A stretch of 64,000 bases of DNA from G016234445 sp964438865 (GTDB taxonomy: Bacteria > Chloroflexota > Dehalococcoidia > Tepidiformales > Tepidiformaceae), in the NCBI GenBank assembly GCA_964438865.1, contig CAYTMI010000003.1, positions 124,001-188,000 on the forward strand. The letters are read 5' to 3'. Both the position numbers and the translations under genes were made by a program. A model generated the notes under the pieces. The model had not been told where the DNA came from and ran no database searches. It was given only the letters and a program-made list of their open reading frames with translations. Shown here piece by piece: positions 38,547 to 47,048 of this stretch. Each line of letters starts with the position of its first letter. Position 1 is the first letter of the stretch.

Positions 38547-40388
38547 TCAGACTTCCATGGCGGCGAACTTGGCGCGCTTGGTGGCCCGGGCGCGGAGGTT
38601 CGGGTTGAGTTCGGCCTTGCGGATGCGAACCGACTTCGGCGTCACTTCCACCAGTTCGTCCACGGTGATGAGCGAGAGGCTGCGCTCGAGGCTCGGAGGC
38701 GAAGGCGGCACGAGTTTCACCGCGATGTCGCTGGTGGAACTGCGAATGTTCGTCAACTGCTTGGCCCGGCAGACGTTGACGTCGAGGTCGTTTTCCTTGG
38801 CGTGGAGGCCGACGACCATTCCGCCGTAGACCTCGATGCCGGGTTCGATGAACATCTGGCCCCGTTCCTGTGCGTTGGCGATGCCGAAGCTGAGGGCGCT
38901 TCCGCTCTCTGCCGCGACGAGGGCGCCCGCCCGGGAGCGCTGGATATCGCCCGCCCAGGGGCGGTAGCCGAGGTATTCGGTGTTCATGATCCCTTCGCCG
39001 GCGGTCCCGCTGATAAAAGAGTCGCGGAAACCGATGAGCCCGCGCGTGGGGATGTCGAATTCGAGTCGGACGTCGGCGTCGTGGTCGCTGTGCATGCCGA
39101 TGAGTTGGGCGCGGCGCCCGGAGAGAGTTTCGATGAGGAAGCCGGTAGCCGTGCTGGGAGCCTCGGTGTAGAGCCGCTCGAATGGCTCTTCGAGACCACG
39201 CGTGCCCTGGCGAAGGATGACTTCCGGCCGCGTGACGGCGAATTCGTAGCCTTCGCGGCGCATCGTCTCGATGAGGATGGCCAGGTGCAGTTCGCCGCGG
39301 CCGCTGACAACGAACGCGTCCGCGGTCTCGCCCTCCTCGACGCGGAGCGAGACGTTGGTCTCGACTTCCCGGAAAAGGCGTTCCCGCAGCTGGCGGCTGG
39401 TGACGAACTTGCCTTCACGCCCGGCGAAGGGCGAGTCGTTGACCTTGAAGGTCATCTTGAGGGTGGGCTGTTCGATTGAGATGGCGGGAAGCGGCACCGT
39501 GACCTCCGGGCTGGCGATGGTCTCCCCGATCATGACGTCGCTGATGCCGGTAATCGCCACGATGTCGCCGGCCTTCGCTTCCGTCAGATCGGTGCGGCCA
39601 AGCCCCTGGAAACCAAACACCTGGGCGATGCGGTGGTTCGAGACCGTCCCATCGTGGGTGAAGCGAATCACCTGGTCGGCAGGATGGATGGCGCCGTCGG
39701 TGATCCGCCCCACGGCCGTGCGGCCACGGTAGCTGTCGTATTGGAGGGTGGTGACCACCATCCGGAAGGGGGCGTCGGGGTCCGCGAGCGGCGGCGGCGT
39801 GGATTCGAGGATCGCTTCGAAGAGCGGCTCCATGTTGCCCCCGGTGACGCCGGGATCGCGGGAGGCAAACCCGTCCCGGGCGTTGGCGTAGAGGACCGGG
39901 AAGTCCAACTGGTGGTCCGCGGTGGCAAGGTCGAGAAAGAGGTTGGAGGTTTCGTGGACGACCTCTTCGATGCGGGCGTTGGGGCGGTCGACTTTGTTGA
40001 CGACGACGATGGCGTGGAGGCCGAGTTCGAAGGCCTTTCGCAACACGAACTTGGTCTGGGGCATGGGGCCTTCGACGGCGTCGACAAGGAGGAGGCAGCC
40101 GTCGGCCATGTTGAGGACGCGTTCGACTTCGCCGCCGAAATCGGCGTGGCCGGGCGTGTCGATGATGTTGATGCGGACGCCGCGGTATTCGATGGCGGCG
40201 TTCTTGGCCATGATCGTGATGCCCTTCTCGCGTTCGAGGGGGTTGCTGTCGAGGATGAGGGTGCCGACGTGTTCGTTCTCACGGAAGACATGGGCCTGCT
40301 TGAGGAGCGCGTCGACGAGCGTGGTCTTCCCATGGTCGACGTGGGCGATGATGGCGATGTTGCGGATGTCTTCGCGGCGAGAGGGCAT
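38547..40388 (-). CDS. typA: Ribosome-associated GTPase TypA/BipA
   Basis: 613 aa. G1 AHVDHGKT, G3 DTPGHADFGGE and G4 NKVDRPNAR in the N-terminal GTPase domain, then EF-G-like domains II, III and V and the BipA-specific C-terminal region (RTPRGLIGF-like PTRGLIGFRDSF, YRPWAGDIQRSR). It binds ribosomes under stress and helps 50S assembly. It is the first gene of a five-gene minus-strand unit. The upstream 110 nt separate it from the divergent toxin-antitoxin pair. Confidence 0.95.
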   Translation of the reverse strand: MPSRREDIRNIAIIAHVDHGKTTLVDALLKQAHVFRENEHVGTLILDSNPLEREKGITIMAKNAAIEYRGVRINIIDTPGHADFGGEVERVLNMADGCLLLVDAVEGPMPQTKFVLRKAFELGLHAIVVVNKVDRPNARIEEVVHETSNLFLDLATADHQLDFPVLYANARDGFASRDPGVTGGNMEPLFEAILESTPPPLADPDAPFRMVVTTLQYDSYRGRTAVGRITDGAIHPADQVIRFTHDGTVSNHRIAQVFGFQGLGRTDLTEAKAGDIVAITGISDVMIGETIASPEVTVPLPAISIEQPTLKMTFKVNDSPFAGREGKFVTSRQLRERLFREVETNVSLRVEEGETADAFVVSGRGELHLAILIETMRREGYEFAVTRPEVILRQGTRGLEEPFERLYTEAPSTATGFLIETLSGRRAQLIGMHSDHDADVRLEFDIPTRGLIGFRDSFISGTAGEGIMNTEYLGYRPWAGDIQRSRAGALVAAESGSALSFGIANAQERGQMFIEPGIEVYGGMVVGLHAKENDLDVNVCRAKQLTNIRSSTSDIAVKLVPPSPPSLERSLSLITVDELVEVTPKSVRIRKAELNPNLRARATKRAKFAAMEV

Positions 40389-40468
40389 GAATTGAGGTTA
40401 TAGGGTTAAGTTGTTAGGGGTTAGGGGGCGTGGTCCGGGGCGGGTCTGGCCGTCCCCTCCGTTGCTGC

Positions 40469-40487
40469 TGTACACTGTTCCTGTACG
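40469..40487. promoter_or_regulatory. YefM-YoeB-type operator overlapping the promoter
   Basis: A full TGTACA palindrome (40469-40474) and a near copy TGTACG (40482-40487), 13 bp apart centre to centre. E. coli yefM-yoeB is autoregulated through two TGTACA-core palindromes. The site overlaps TACACT (-10, 40471-40476) and abuts the GGAGGG ribosome site. Confidence 0.65.
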
Positions 40488-40498
40488 GAGGGCTGCCC

Positions 40499-40795
40499 AT
40501 GGGCACCACACGAGAAACAACCTACACCTTCGCCCGGGACAACTTTGCGGCGCTCTGGGACGAAGTCACCTCCAGCCGGGACGCAGTCGTCATCAAGCGC
40601 AAGGGCGCCGAGCCGGTGGCCCTGATCGCCGCAGACGAGCTTTCCAGCCTGGTCGAGACCGCCTACCTGCTCGGTAGCCCTGCCAATGCCCGCCGCCTTC
40701 TCGCCGCGCTCCAGCGTTCGGAGAGCGGCGATGGGACGAGGATGACCGTGGCGGAGCTTCGCGCCGAAACCGGCTTCGACCGGGCATCCCGGTAG
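40499..40795 (+). CDS. yefM: Phd/YefM-family antitoxin
   Basis: 98 aa from the ATG at 40499, with CGGAGGG upstream. The N-terminal DNA-binding fold (TYTFARDNFAALWDEVTSS, VVIKRKGAEPVALIAADEL) matches Phd/YefM. The C-terminal about 40 residues should wrap and block the toxin. It is followed after 6 nt by the toxin gene. Expected to repress the operon alone and more tightly with the toxin. Confidence 0.92.
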   Translation: MGTTRETTYTFARDNFAALWDEVTSSRDAVVIKRKGAEPVALIAADELSSLVETAYLLGSPANARRLLAALQRSESGDGTRMTVAELRAETGFDRASR

Positions 40796-40801
40796 GTCCC
40801 G

Positions 40802-41062
40802 TTGCGCGATGCCTCCTTCGACCGCGACTTCCTGGAAGACCTGCGGTACTGGGTAGCCACCGACCGGAAGGCTGCCTTGCGGGCGCTGGACCTCATCGAA
40901 GCCGTCCTGCGCGACCCGTTCGCCGGGATCGGAAAGCCGGAACCGCTCCGCTACCTCGCCTCGGACACCTGGTCCCGCCGGCTGACACAACGGGACAGGG
41001 TGGTGTACCGCGTCTTCCAGGACCGGGTTGTCTTCCTCCAGGGCCGGTTTCATTACGAGTAG
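40802..41062 (+). CDS. yoeB: Txe/YoeB-family mRNA interferase toxin
   Basis: 86 aa, TTG start, no evident Shine-Dalgarno sequence, so translation is probably coupled to the antitoxin. FLEDLRYWVATDRKAALR, DPFAGIGKPEPL and WSRRLTQRDRVVYRV are the YoeB core. The catalytic set is intact: Glu47, Arg66 and His84 in the C-terminal FHYE. It cleaves mRNA at the ribosomal A site during translation. One extra residue (Glu86) follows the usual terminal HY. Confidence 0.93.
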   Translation: MRDASFDRDFLEDLRYWVATDRKAALRALDLIEAVLRDPFAGIGKPEPLRYLASDTWSRRLTQRDRVVYRVFQDRVVFLQGRFHYE

Positions 41063-41150
41063 ACCCGGGATTGCTCCCCGCCGGCCGCATGGCGTTTTCG
41101 GGCGGGAGCCCGCACACTGGAATCACAGAGCCCTTTGTGGTGGAGGCCCC

Positions 41151-41843
41151 ATGAGCAGCAGTTTCGACCTGGTCCAGGACATCATCGCGGGGAAGCGTCC
41201 GGACGCCGAACTCGTTCGGCCGAGCGACATCATGCCGTTCGTGATCGAATCCGACGGGCGCCGCGAGCGGGCCTACGACATCTACTCGCTGCTGCTCAAG
41301 GAGCGGATCGTTTTCCTCGGGACGCCGATCGACGCCATGATCGCCAACATCGTCATCGCCCAGCTGCTCTACCTCGCGCGGGAGGATGAAGACAAGGACG
41401 TCATGATGTACATCAACTGCCCCGGTGGGAGCGTGACCGCGGGGCTGGCGATCTACGACACGATGAACCTCATCCGGCCGAACGTGTCGACGGTCTGCAT
41501 CGGGCTGGCGGCGAGCATGGGCACCGTGCTCCTCACTTCGGGAACGAAGGGCAAGCGCTACGCCCTGCCCAATTCGACCATCCACCTCCACCAGGTCCTC
41601 GGCGGCGCCCAGGGCCAGGCCCGCGACATCGAGATCCAGGCGCGAGAGACCATCCGCCTCCAGAAGGTCCTGCGCGGGATCATCGCTTCGACGACGGGCC
41701 AGCCGATGGAGAAGATCGAGCACGACACCGACCGCGACTTCTGGCTCGACCCGCAGTCGGCGAAGGACTACGGGCTGGTCGACGAGATCCTGGAGCGTGG
41801 CGGGAAGGCGGGCCTTACCGTCGCCCAAAACGGCAAGGGGTAA
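41151..41843 (+). CDS. clpP: ATP-dependent Clp protease proteolytic subunit
   Basis: 230 aa from the ATG at 41151, with TGGAGG upstream. Catalytic Ser122 (GLAASMGTVLLTSG), His147 (STIHLHQVLGG) and the Asp in EHDTDRDFW form the triad. It is longer than usual (about 195-210) by an N-terminal extension of about 30 residues and a short C-terminal tail. No clpX follows. An imperfect CACA-n7-TTGTG dyad lies upstream (about 41126-41141). Works with Clp ATPases in protein turnover. Confidence 0.95.
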   Translation: MSSSFDLVQDIIAGKRPDAELVRPSDIMPFVIESDGRRERAYDIYSLLLKERIVFLGTPIDAMIANIVIAQLLYLAREDEDKDVMMYINCPGGSVTAGLAIYDTMNLIRPNVSTVCIGLAASMGTVLLTSGTKGKRYALPNSTIHLHQVLGGAQGQARDIEIQARETIRLQKVLRGIIASTTGQPMEKIEHDTDRDFWLDPQSAKDYGLVDEILERGGKAGLTVAQNGKG

Positions 41844-41852
41844 GGCCCGCCG

Positions 41853-43115
41853 TCAGGGGACCTTCACCGTGCCCAGCGTGGCTGTCGAGAGCGTCCCGCT
41901 GAGCAGCAGCGCGTCTTCCTTCCCTGCCCCGTACGACGACGTCTCCCCGGCGATGTAGAGCGTGTCCCCGTGGAGGGCAAGGCCGTGGGTCTCATCGTTC
42001 TTCGGTCCGCCCCAGAACCGCCACCACTGTTCCTGCCCGTCGGGCGAATAGCGGATGACGATGACATCGTTCATCCCGGCGCCGTAGCTCTCGGTCTTCC
42101 CGGCGACAATGACCGAGCCATCCTCCGCGACTTCGACCGCGCGCGTCGCCTCCCCCTTCGCTCCACCCCAAAGGCGCCCCCAGAGCAGGTCGCCCGAGGT
42201 GGAATACTTCCGCACGAAGATCTGGCCGTTCAGGAAGACGAAGTCGATGCCCACCACGTAGAGACCCGAGGCATCGCCAATCATCCCGTAAGCGTCTGAC
42301 CGAAGGTCGCCCCAGGCCGTGTGCCAGCGGTAGTCGCCGTTCGCCCGGTCAAAGGCGAACAGCGCGGCATGGCCACCCAGCAGACCGAACAACTCCGGTG
42401 GCCCGCTGTACTTTCCGGACACGTAGATCGTGTCTTCGGTCACGACGATCTGGCCGTTGGCTTCGTCCCAGCCAGTGGTCCCCCAGGTCTTCATCCAGAG
42501 GAGCTGGCCGTCGAGCGAGAGCTTGCCCACGGCGAGGTCGTTGGACTTGCCGGCCACGGCGCTCCAGCCGGCGATGTAGATGCCGTCGGGGGTTACCACG
42601 AGGCCGTCGGTCTCGTCGTAACCCGAGCCGGGGGCGCCGATCCATTCCCAGTCAAGGCTTCCGTCGGCGATGTTATAGGCGAGCACGGCCATGTCGGCGG
42701 TGTTGAAGTCGATCGTCGCGTCCGAGCGACCAGCCACGTAGACATAGGGCTCCCGCACCACGACGACATAGGCCTGGTCGTTCCCAGTCCGCCCCCAACG
42801 GGCTGACTTCCACAGCTGCCTGCCATTGGCGTCGAACTTGTAGAGGTAGATGTCCGACAGAGGCCCGGGGACAGTTTCGTAGGTGGCGAAGTAGACGTTG
42901 CCCTGGGAATCGGTGTCCACACCCCACGCCTTGTCGCTGTTCACGCCCCCGCGGGTGAGGAACCATGGCGTGGCGATTGGAGCGTCGCGGGCGAGGAGCG
43001 GGAGGTAGACGCGGTTGGGGCCGGTTCCGAGGCTACTCCCGGTGGTGTCCGTTCCCACCGCAATCGCACAAGCGCCCAGGCCGAAGACCAGCAGGAGCAG
43101 AGCCAGGCGAACCAT
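41853..43115 (-). CDS. Beta-propeller (SBBP/PQQ-like) lipoprotein
   Basis: 420 aa from the ATG at 43115, with AGGAGGG upstream. A classic lipoprotein signal ends in L-G-A-C with Cys16. After a short linker come about seven to eight repeats of roughly 45-50 residues with the pattern D-x-G-x-x-W...W-G...G...Y-V-A-G (e.g. LWKSARWGRTGNDQ, LLWMKTWGTTGWDEANG, QEQWWRFWGGPKNDETHG), forming a beta-propeller outside the membrane. Ligand or partner unknown. It follows serS by 10 nt and is the last gene of the greA-lysS-nudix-serS unit. Confidence 0.85.
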   Translation of the reverse strand: MVRLALLLLVFGLGACAIAVGTDTTGSSLGTGPNRVYLPLLARDAPIATPWFLTRGGVNSDKAWGVDTDSQGNVYFATYETVPGPLSDIYLYKFDANGRQLWKSARWGRTGNDQAYVVVVREPYVYVAGRSDATIDFNTADMAVLAYNIADGSLDWEWIGAPGSGYDETDGLVVTPDGIYIAGWSAVAGKSNDLAVGKLSLDGQLLWMKTWGTTGWDEANGQIVVTEDTIYVSGKYSGPPELFGLLGGHAALFAFDRANGDYRWHTAWGDLRSDAYGMIGDASGLYVVGIDFVFLNGQIFVRKYSTSGDLLWGRLWGGAKGEATRAVEVAEDGSVIVAGKTESYGAGMNDVIVIRYSPDGQEQWWRFWGGPKNDETHGLALHGDTLYIAGETSSYGAGKEDALLLSGTLSTATLGTVKVP

Positions 43116-43125
43116 CGCAACCCTC

Positions 43126-44400
43126 CTACCCGAGCGGGCGGATCCGGTCGGTCCCCATGTAGGAGCGAAGCACTTCGGGGACGATGATGCTGCCGTCGGC
43201 TTCCTGGTAGTTCTCCATGACGGAGATGAGCGCGCGCACCATCCCCAGGCCGGAAGCATTGAGCATGTGGGGATGGCGCGTCGAGGCATCGGGCGCCGGC
43301 CGGTAGCGGATGTTCGCGCGGCGCGCCTGGAAGTCGAGACAGTTGGATGCGGAACTCACTTCCAACCATTCGTTGACACCGGGGGACCACATCTCCACGT
43401 CGAAGCCGCGGGTGGCCTTGAAGTCGATGTCGCCACTGCAGAGATGGAGGACGCGATAGGGGATGCCAAGCTTCGCCGGGAGCGACTTCGCGCGCGCGAC
43501 CAGCTTGTCGAGTTCGGCGGCACTCTGGTCAGGCTCGCAGTAGACGAACATCTCGACCTTTTCGAACTGGTGCCCGCGCTTGATCCCCCGGACGTCGCGG
43601 CCGGCGCTCATCTTCTCACGGCGGAAGCACGGGGTGTGGGCGACCAACCGCATCGGCAGCGAGCCCGGCGGCAGGATCTCGTCGCGGTAGAGGTTCACGA
43701 ACGGCGCCTCGGCGGTGGGGATGAAGAAGTAGTCTTCCTCGCCGTCGAAGTAGAGGTTTTCGCGGAACTTGGGCAGATGCCCGGAGGCGAAGAGTGACGC
43801 TTCCGACACCATGTAGGGCAGGTAGCGCTCGCTGAACCCGGCGCCGACGTGTTCGTTCAGGCACCACTGGATGAGCGCACGGTAGAGCCGGGCGACACCA
43901 CCGGCGAGAACGTAGAACCGCGACCCGGACATGCGCGCGCCGCGTTCGAGGTCGATCCCGCCGAGGATCTCGCCGAGTTCCCAGTGCGGCCGGGGAGTGA
44001 AGTCGAAGTGCCGCTTGTTGCTTTCGTCGCGTTCGACCTCGACGTTCGAGCTGTCGTCGGGGCCGGGGGGGACTGCCGGGTCGACGATGTTGGGGACTTC
44101 GTAGAGCTTCGCCTGGAGTTCGGTGTCGACGGCCTTGAGGCGCGATTCCAGTGCGCCAAGCCGGTCGCCGACTTCGCGCATGGCGGCGATCCGCGCCTCG
44201 CGGTCGGCGGATTCCTTCCCGGCGCCGATCGCCTTGCTGGCGGTGTTGCGCTCGGCGCGCAGGCCCTCGACCTGCTGCAGGAGGGCCCGCCGCTCTTCGT
44301 CCAGGGCGACGATCCGGTCCACGGGGGCAGAGACGCCGCGGAGGAGCAGGTCGCGCTTCACGCGGTCGAGGTTTTCGCGGATGAACTGGACACTAAGCAC
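43126..44400 (-). CDS. serS: Seryl-tRNA synthetase
   Basis: 424 aa. An N-terminal coiled-coil tRNA-binding arm (about 30-105) is followed by a class II core with motif 2 FRREKMSAGRDVRGIKRGHQF, TAEAPFVNLYRDE and motif 3 GLGMVRALISVMENYQ. Charges tRNA-Ser. It overlaps the upstream nudix gene by 8 nt. Confidence 0.96.
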   Translation of the reverse strand: MLSVQFIRENLDRVKRDLLLRGVSAPVDRIVALDEERRALLQQVEGLRAERNTASKAIGAGKESADREARIAAMREVGDRLGALESRLKAVDTELQAKLYEVPNIVDPAVPPGPDDSSNVEVERDESNKRHFDFTPRPHWELGEILGGIDLERGARMSGSRFYVLAGGVARLYRALIQWCLNEHVGAGFSERYLPYMVSEASLFASGHLPKFRENLYFDGEEDYFFIPTAEAPFVNLYRDEILPPGSLPMRLVAHTPCFRREKMSAGRDVRGIKRGHQFEKVEMFVYCEPDQSAAELDKLVARAKSLPAKLGIPYRVLHLCSGDIDFKATRGFDVEMWSPGVNEWLEVSSASNCLDFQARRANIRYRPAPDASTRHPHMLNASGLGMVRALISVMENYQEADGSIIVPEVLRSYMGTDRIRPLG

Positions 44401-44914
44401 GCGGGAACTCCGTGGCGGCGGCTATGGCGCGGATGCCGAGGAGGCGGACGTCTTCGGCGACCGGCACGAGCGTACCATCGGGCGCGGGGAGGGAAAACGC
44501 GGCGGCGAGGGCAGCTTCGCCTACCCAGCGATGGATGCCGTGCGGTATCGGCGTTTCGAAGCTGACCGGGAGCAGCGGCCGCGTGAAGTAGACGAAGTCG
44601 ATGTGCTGGTGGAACGGTTGGCCCGGGATATCGATGTCGAAGATGCCGACCACTTCCGGCGGCGGGAGGATGACCGGGCTCGCGACGCGGAGCAGGCCGG
44701 GCGGCGGGATGACCTCGACGTGAAGGCCGCTCTCCTCCAACGCCTCTCGGATCACAGCCTGAACGGGGTCTTCGTTGGGTTCGCAGTGGCCCCCGGGCGG
44801 CAGCCAGCGCTGAAGCTTCTGGTGCCACAGCAGGAGCGTGCGGTCCTGGGCGACCACGTAGGCCGTCGCCGTGAAGTGCCGTTCGAACGCGCCGGGACGG
44901 TCGGCAGCGCCCAC
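44393..44914 (-). CDS. Nudix hydrolase
   Basis: 173 aa, GTG start 2 nt after the lysS stop. The Nudix box GGHCEPNEDPVQAVIREALEESGL keeps the G-x5-E-x7-RE-x2-EE-x-G pattern. A preceding RWLPPG strand and DRTLLLWHQKLQ fit the MutT-like core. Substrate (nucleotide, NADH or another diphosphate) unknown. Placed between two tRNA-synthetase genes and translated with them. Confidence 0.9.
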   Translation of the reverse strand: MGAADRPGAFERHFTATAYVVAQDRTLLLWHQKLQRWLPPGGHCEPNEDPVQAVIREALEESGLHVEVIPPPGLLRVASPVILPPPEVVGIFDIDIPGQPFHQHIDFVYFTRPLLPVSFETPIPHGIHRWVGEAALAAAFSLPAPDGTLVPVAEDVRLLGIRAIAAATEFPRA

Positions 44915-44916
44915 GG

Positions 44917-46392
44917 TCAGTCCTTCACCGTCCGCAGCTGCGGAAAGAGGATGACTTCGCGGATCGTGGGCTGCCCGGTGAGGACCATCAGGAGGCGGTC
45001 GATCCCCATGCCGAAGCCGCCGGTGGGCGGCATCCCGTGCTCAAGGGCGAAGAGGAAGTCGTCGTCAACGAGTTCGACTTCGTCATCGCCGGCGGCGCGC
45101 AAGGCCAGTTGCTCTTCGAAGCGCGCGCGTTGCTCCACCGGGTCGTTCAGTTCGGTGTAGGCGTTACCGGCTTCGAAGCCGCCCATGAACGCTTCGAAGC
45201 GCTCGACGAGATGGGGGCTCCCCGGCTTGCGCTTGGCCAGCGGCGACAACTCCACGGGATAGTCCAGGAGGAACGTCGGCTGGATCAGGTTCGGTTCGAC
45301 GTAGTGGGACATGGCTTCGTCCACGAGTTTGCCGAAGCCAGCGGTGGGGGCGACCTCAATCCCGCGCCGTTCGAGTTCCGGGCGAAGGCGCTCGGCCGTT
45401 GGGAATCCGTCGAGGTCGAGCTGGCCGTAGCGGCGAAGCGCGTCGTGGAAGGTGATCCGCTCCCAGGGGGGCGCGAGGTTGATCTCGTTGCCGCGGAAGG
45501 AGCATGTCATCGCCCCGAGGGCCTCTTCCGCGACGCTGCTGACCATGGTCTCAACCATCCGGGCGACGTCGTTGTAGTCGGCGTAGGCCTCGTAGGTTTC
45601 GAGCATCGTGAATTCGGGGTTGTGCTTAAAGCCGAGCCCTTCGTTGCGAAAGATGCGTCCCATTTCGTAGACACGCTCGAAGCCGCCGACGACCAGCCGC
45701 TTGAGGTGAAGTTCGAGGCTGATACGGAGGAACCGGTCCTCATCCAGCGCGTTGAAGTGGGTGACGAAGGGGCGGGCCGCGGCGCCGCCGGCAGCCTCCT
45801 GGAGGATCGGCGTCTCCACTTCCATGAACCCGCGGCCGTCAAGGAAGCGGCGGATCCCGGAGACCACCCGCGAGCGGATGGTGAAGTTGCGGCGCGTGTC
45901 TTCGTTCGCCATCAGATCGAGGTAGCGGAGGCGTTGGCGCAGTTCCATGTCCGCGAGGCCGTGGTACTTCTCCGGCGGCGCGTGGAGGGCCTTGGAGAGC
46001 ATCGTCCAGCTTGCCGCCCCGACCGTTGGCTGGCCCGTGCGGGTGCGCATCGGTTCGCCCTGGACGCCGATGAAGTCGCCGAGGTCGATCAGCCTCAGCG
46101 CTTCGTAGGCGATGTCACCGAGTTGGTTCTGGCGGAGGAGCACCTGGATGCGGCCGCTGACGTCGAGGAGGTCGACGAAGGTTGCCTTGCCCATGTCGCG
46201 GCGGGCAACGACCCGCCCCGCAACGTCCACGGCCGCGAGATGGGTCTCCGTCGGCCCCGGTTCCGTGGCCTCGACGAGCGCGGCCACTTCCGCGGCAGTG
46301 TGCGTGCGGACGGCGCGAGGCGGGTAGGGGTCGATGCCCATGGCCCGAAGCTGGTCGAGCTTCGCCAGGCGCTGGGCCATGAGTTCGTCCAC
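44917..46392 (-). CDS. lysS: Lysyl-tRNA synthetase (class II)
   Basis: 491 aa, GTG start with GGAGG at 46399-46403; an ATG four codons later is possible. An OB-fold anticodon domain (about 55-150) precedes a class II core with LRISLELHLKRLVVGGFERVY and FRNEGLGFKHNPEFTMLE (motif 2) and GMGIDRLLMVLTGQPTIRE (motif 3). Charges tRNA-Lys. Downstream of greA. Confidence 0.96.
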   Translation of the reverse strand: MDELMAQRLAKLDQLRAMGIDPYPPRAVRTHTAAEVAALVEATEPGPTETHLAAVDVAGRVVARRDMGKATFVDLLDVSGRIQVLLRQNQLGDIAYEALRLIDLGDFIGVQGEPMRTRTGQPTVGAASWTMLSKALHAPPEKYHGLADMELRQRLRYLDLMANEDTRRNFTIRSRVVSGIRRFLDGRGFMEVETPILQEAAGGAAARPFVTHFNALDEDRFLRISLELHLKRLVVGGFERVYEMGRIFRNEGLGFKHNPEFTMLETYEAYADYNDVARMVETMVSSVAEEALGAMTCSFRGNEINLAPPWERITFHDALRRYGQLDLDGFPTAERLRPELERRGIEVAPTAGFGKLVDEAMSHYVEPNLIQPTFLLDYPVELSPLAKRKPGSPHLVERFEAFMGGFEAGNAYTELNDPVEQRARFEEQLALRAAGDDEVELVDDDFLFALEHGMPPTGGFGMGIDRLLMVLTGQPTIREVILFPQLRTVKD

Positions 46393-46412
46393 CGGGACCT
46401 CCAGAAATGCGG

Positions 46413-46433
46413 CGGGCCGCTCTTCGCGGCCCG
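46413..46433 (-). terminator. Stem-loop between greA and lysS
   Basis: An 8-bp GC stem (46413-46420 with 46426-46433) with a 5-nt loop. No U tract, so probably an intercistronic hairpin or weak attenuator. Confidence 0.5.
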
Positions 46434-46458
46434 GCGTTGCGCAACGGCGGGCTCGCCG

Positions 46459-46926
46459 TCAGTCGATCTTGATGACCTTCACCTTGATCACGCCCCGGGG
46501 CACGTTGACTTCGACCGAATCGCCGACAACCCGGCCGAGGAGCGCGGCACCAACGGGCGACTCGTTCGAAATGCGGCCCTGGGCGGCGTCGGCCTCGGGC
46601 GCGCCAACGATCTGGTAGTGGCGGCGCTTGCCGTCCTGCTCGACTTCGACGCCGCTGCCAACGATAACGCGGCCGGCATGGTGGGCTGACGCTTCGTCGA
46701 TGATGGTGGCGCGGCGAAGGATGTCTTCCTTGTCGAGGATCTTGCCTTCGACCCTGCCCTGTTCCTGCTTGGCGTCGTCGTATTCGGCGTCGTTCTGGCT
46801 CGTGCCCTGTTCCTGGGCGTTGTGAATCCGTTCGGCAATGATCCGGCGCTGGGCGCGGAGGTCAACGAGCTCCTCTTCGAGCTTCGCCTTGCCTTCACGC
46901 GTAATGGGAACTGGCTTGTCAGTCAT
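46459..46926 (-). CDS. greA: Transcription elongation factor GreA
   Basis: 155 aa from the ATG at 46926; only AGGTTA lies in ribosome-site position. An N-terminal coiled coil (about 10-75) bears the acidic tip with SQNDAEYDDAKQEQG. A C-terminal FKBP-like domain (about 85-155) has GSGVEVEQ and ISNESPVGAALLGR. It enters the RNA polymerase secondary channel and stimulates cleavage of backtracked transcripts. The preceding leader has a hairpin with a U tract (see 46958-46990). Confidence 0.94.
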   Translation of the reverse strand: MTDKPVPITREGKAKLEEELVDLRAQRRIIAERIHNAQEQGTSQNDAEYDDAKQEQGRVEGKILDKEDILRRATIIDEASAHHAGRVIVGSGVEVEQDGKRRHYQIVGAPEADAAQGRISNESPVGAALLGRVVGDSVEVNVPRGVIKVKVIKID

Positions 46927-46957
46927 GTCGTAACCTGAAACAGTGCGTTCGTGGGCG

Positions 46958-46990
46958 AAAAAAATCGACTGAGGGGCGTGCCCTTCAGTC
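46958..46990 (-). terminator. Intrinsic terminator in the greA leader
   Basis: Read on the minus strand: a 10-bp stem (46981-46990 with 46967-46976, one G-U pair), a CGTG/CACG four-base loop, then GA and seven T (46964-46958). It lies 31 nt before the greA ATG. It is canonical in form, yet placed so that greA transcripts must read through it. Confidence 0.75.
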
Positions 46991-46996
46991 ACCGCC

Positions 46997-47026
46997 AGTA
47001 TACCCACCGGGACGGCCCGGCCGCAA
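46997..47026 (-). promoter_or_regulatory. greA promoter
   Basis: TTGCGG (47026-47021), an 18-nt spacer and a near-consensus TATACT (47002-46997) on the minus strand. Initiation about 7 nt on would be at 46990, the first base of the terminator stem. Confidence 0.65.
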
Positions 47027-47048
47027 TTGAGGCCGGACAAAGGAAGCC

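Noticed and set aside
41099..41112. Terminator for the toxin-antitoxin operon
   Set aside because: The CGGGC/GCCCG hairpin is only 5 bp and no T tract follows in either direction.
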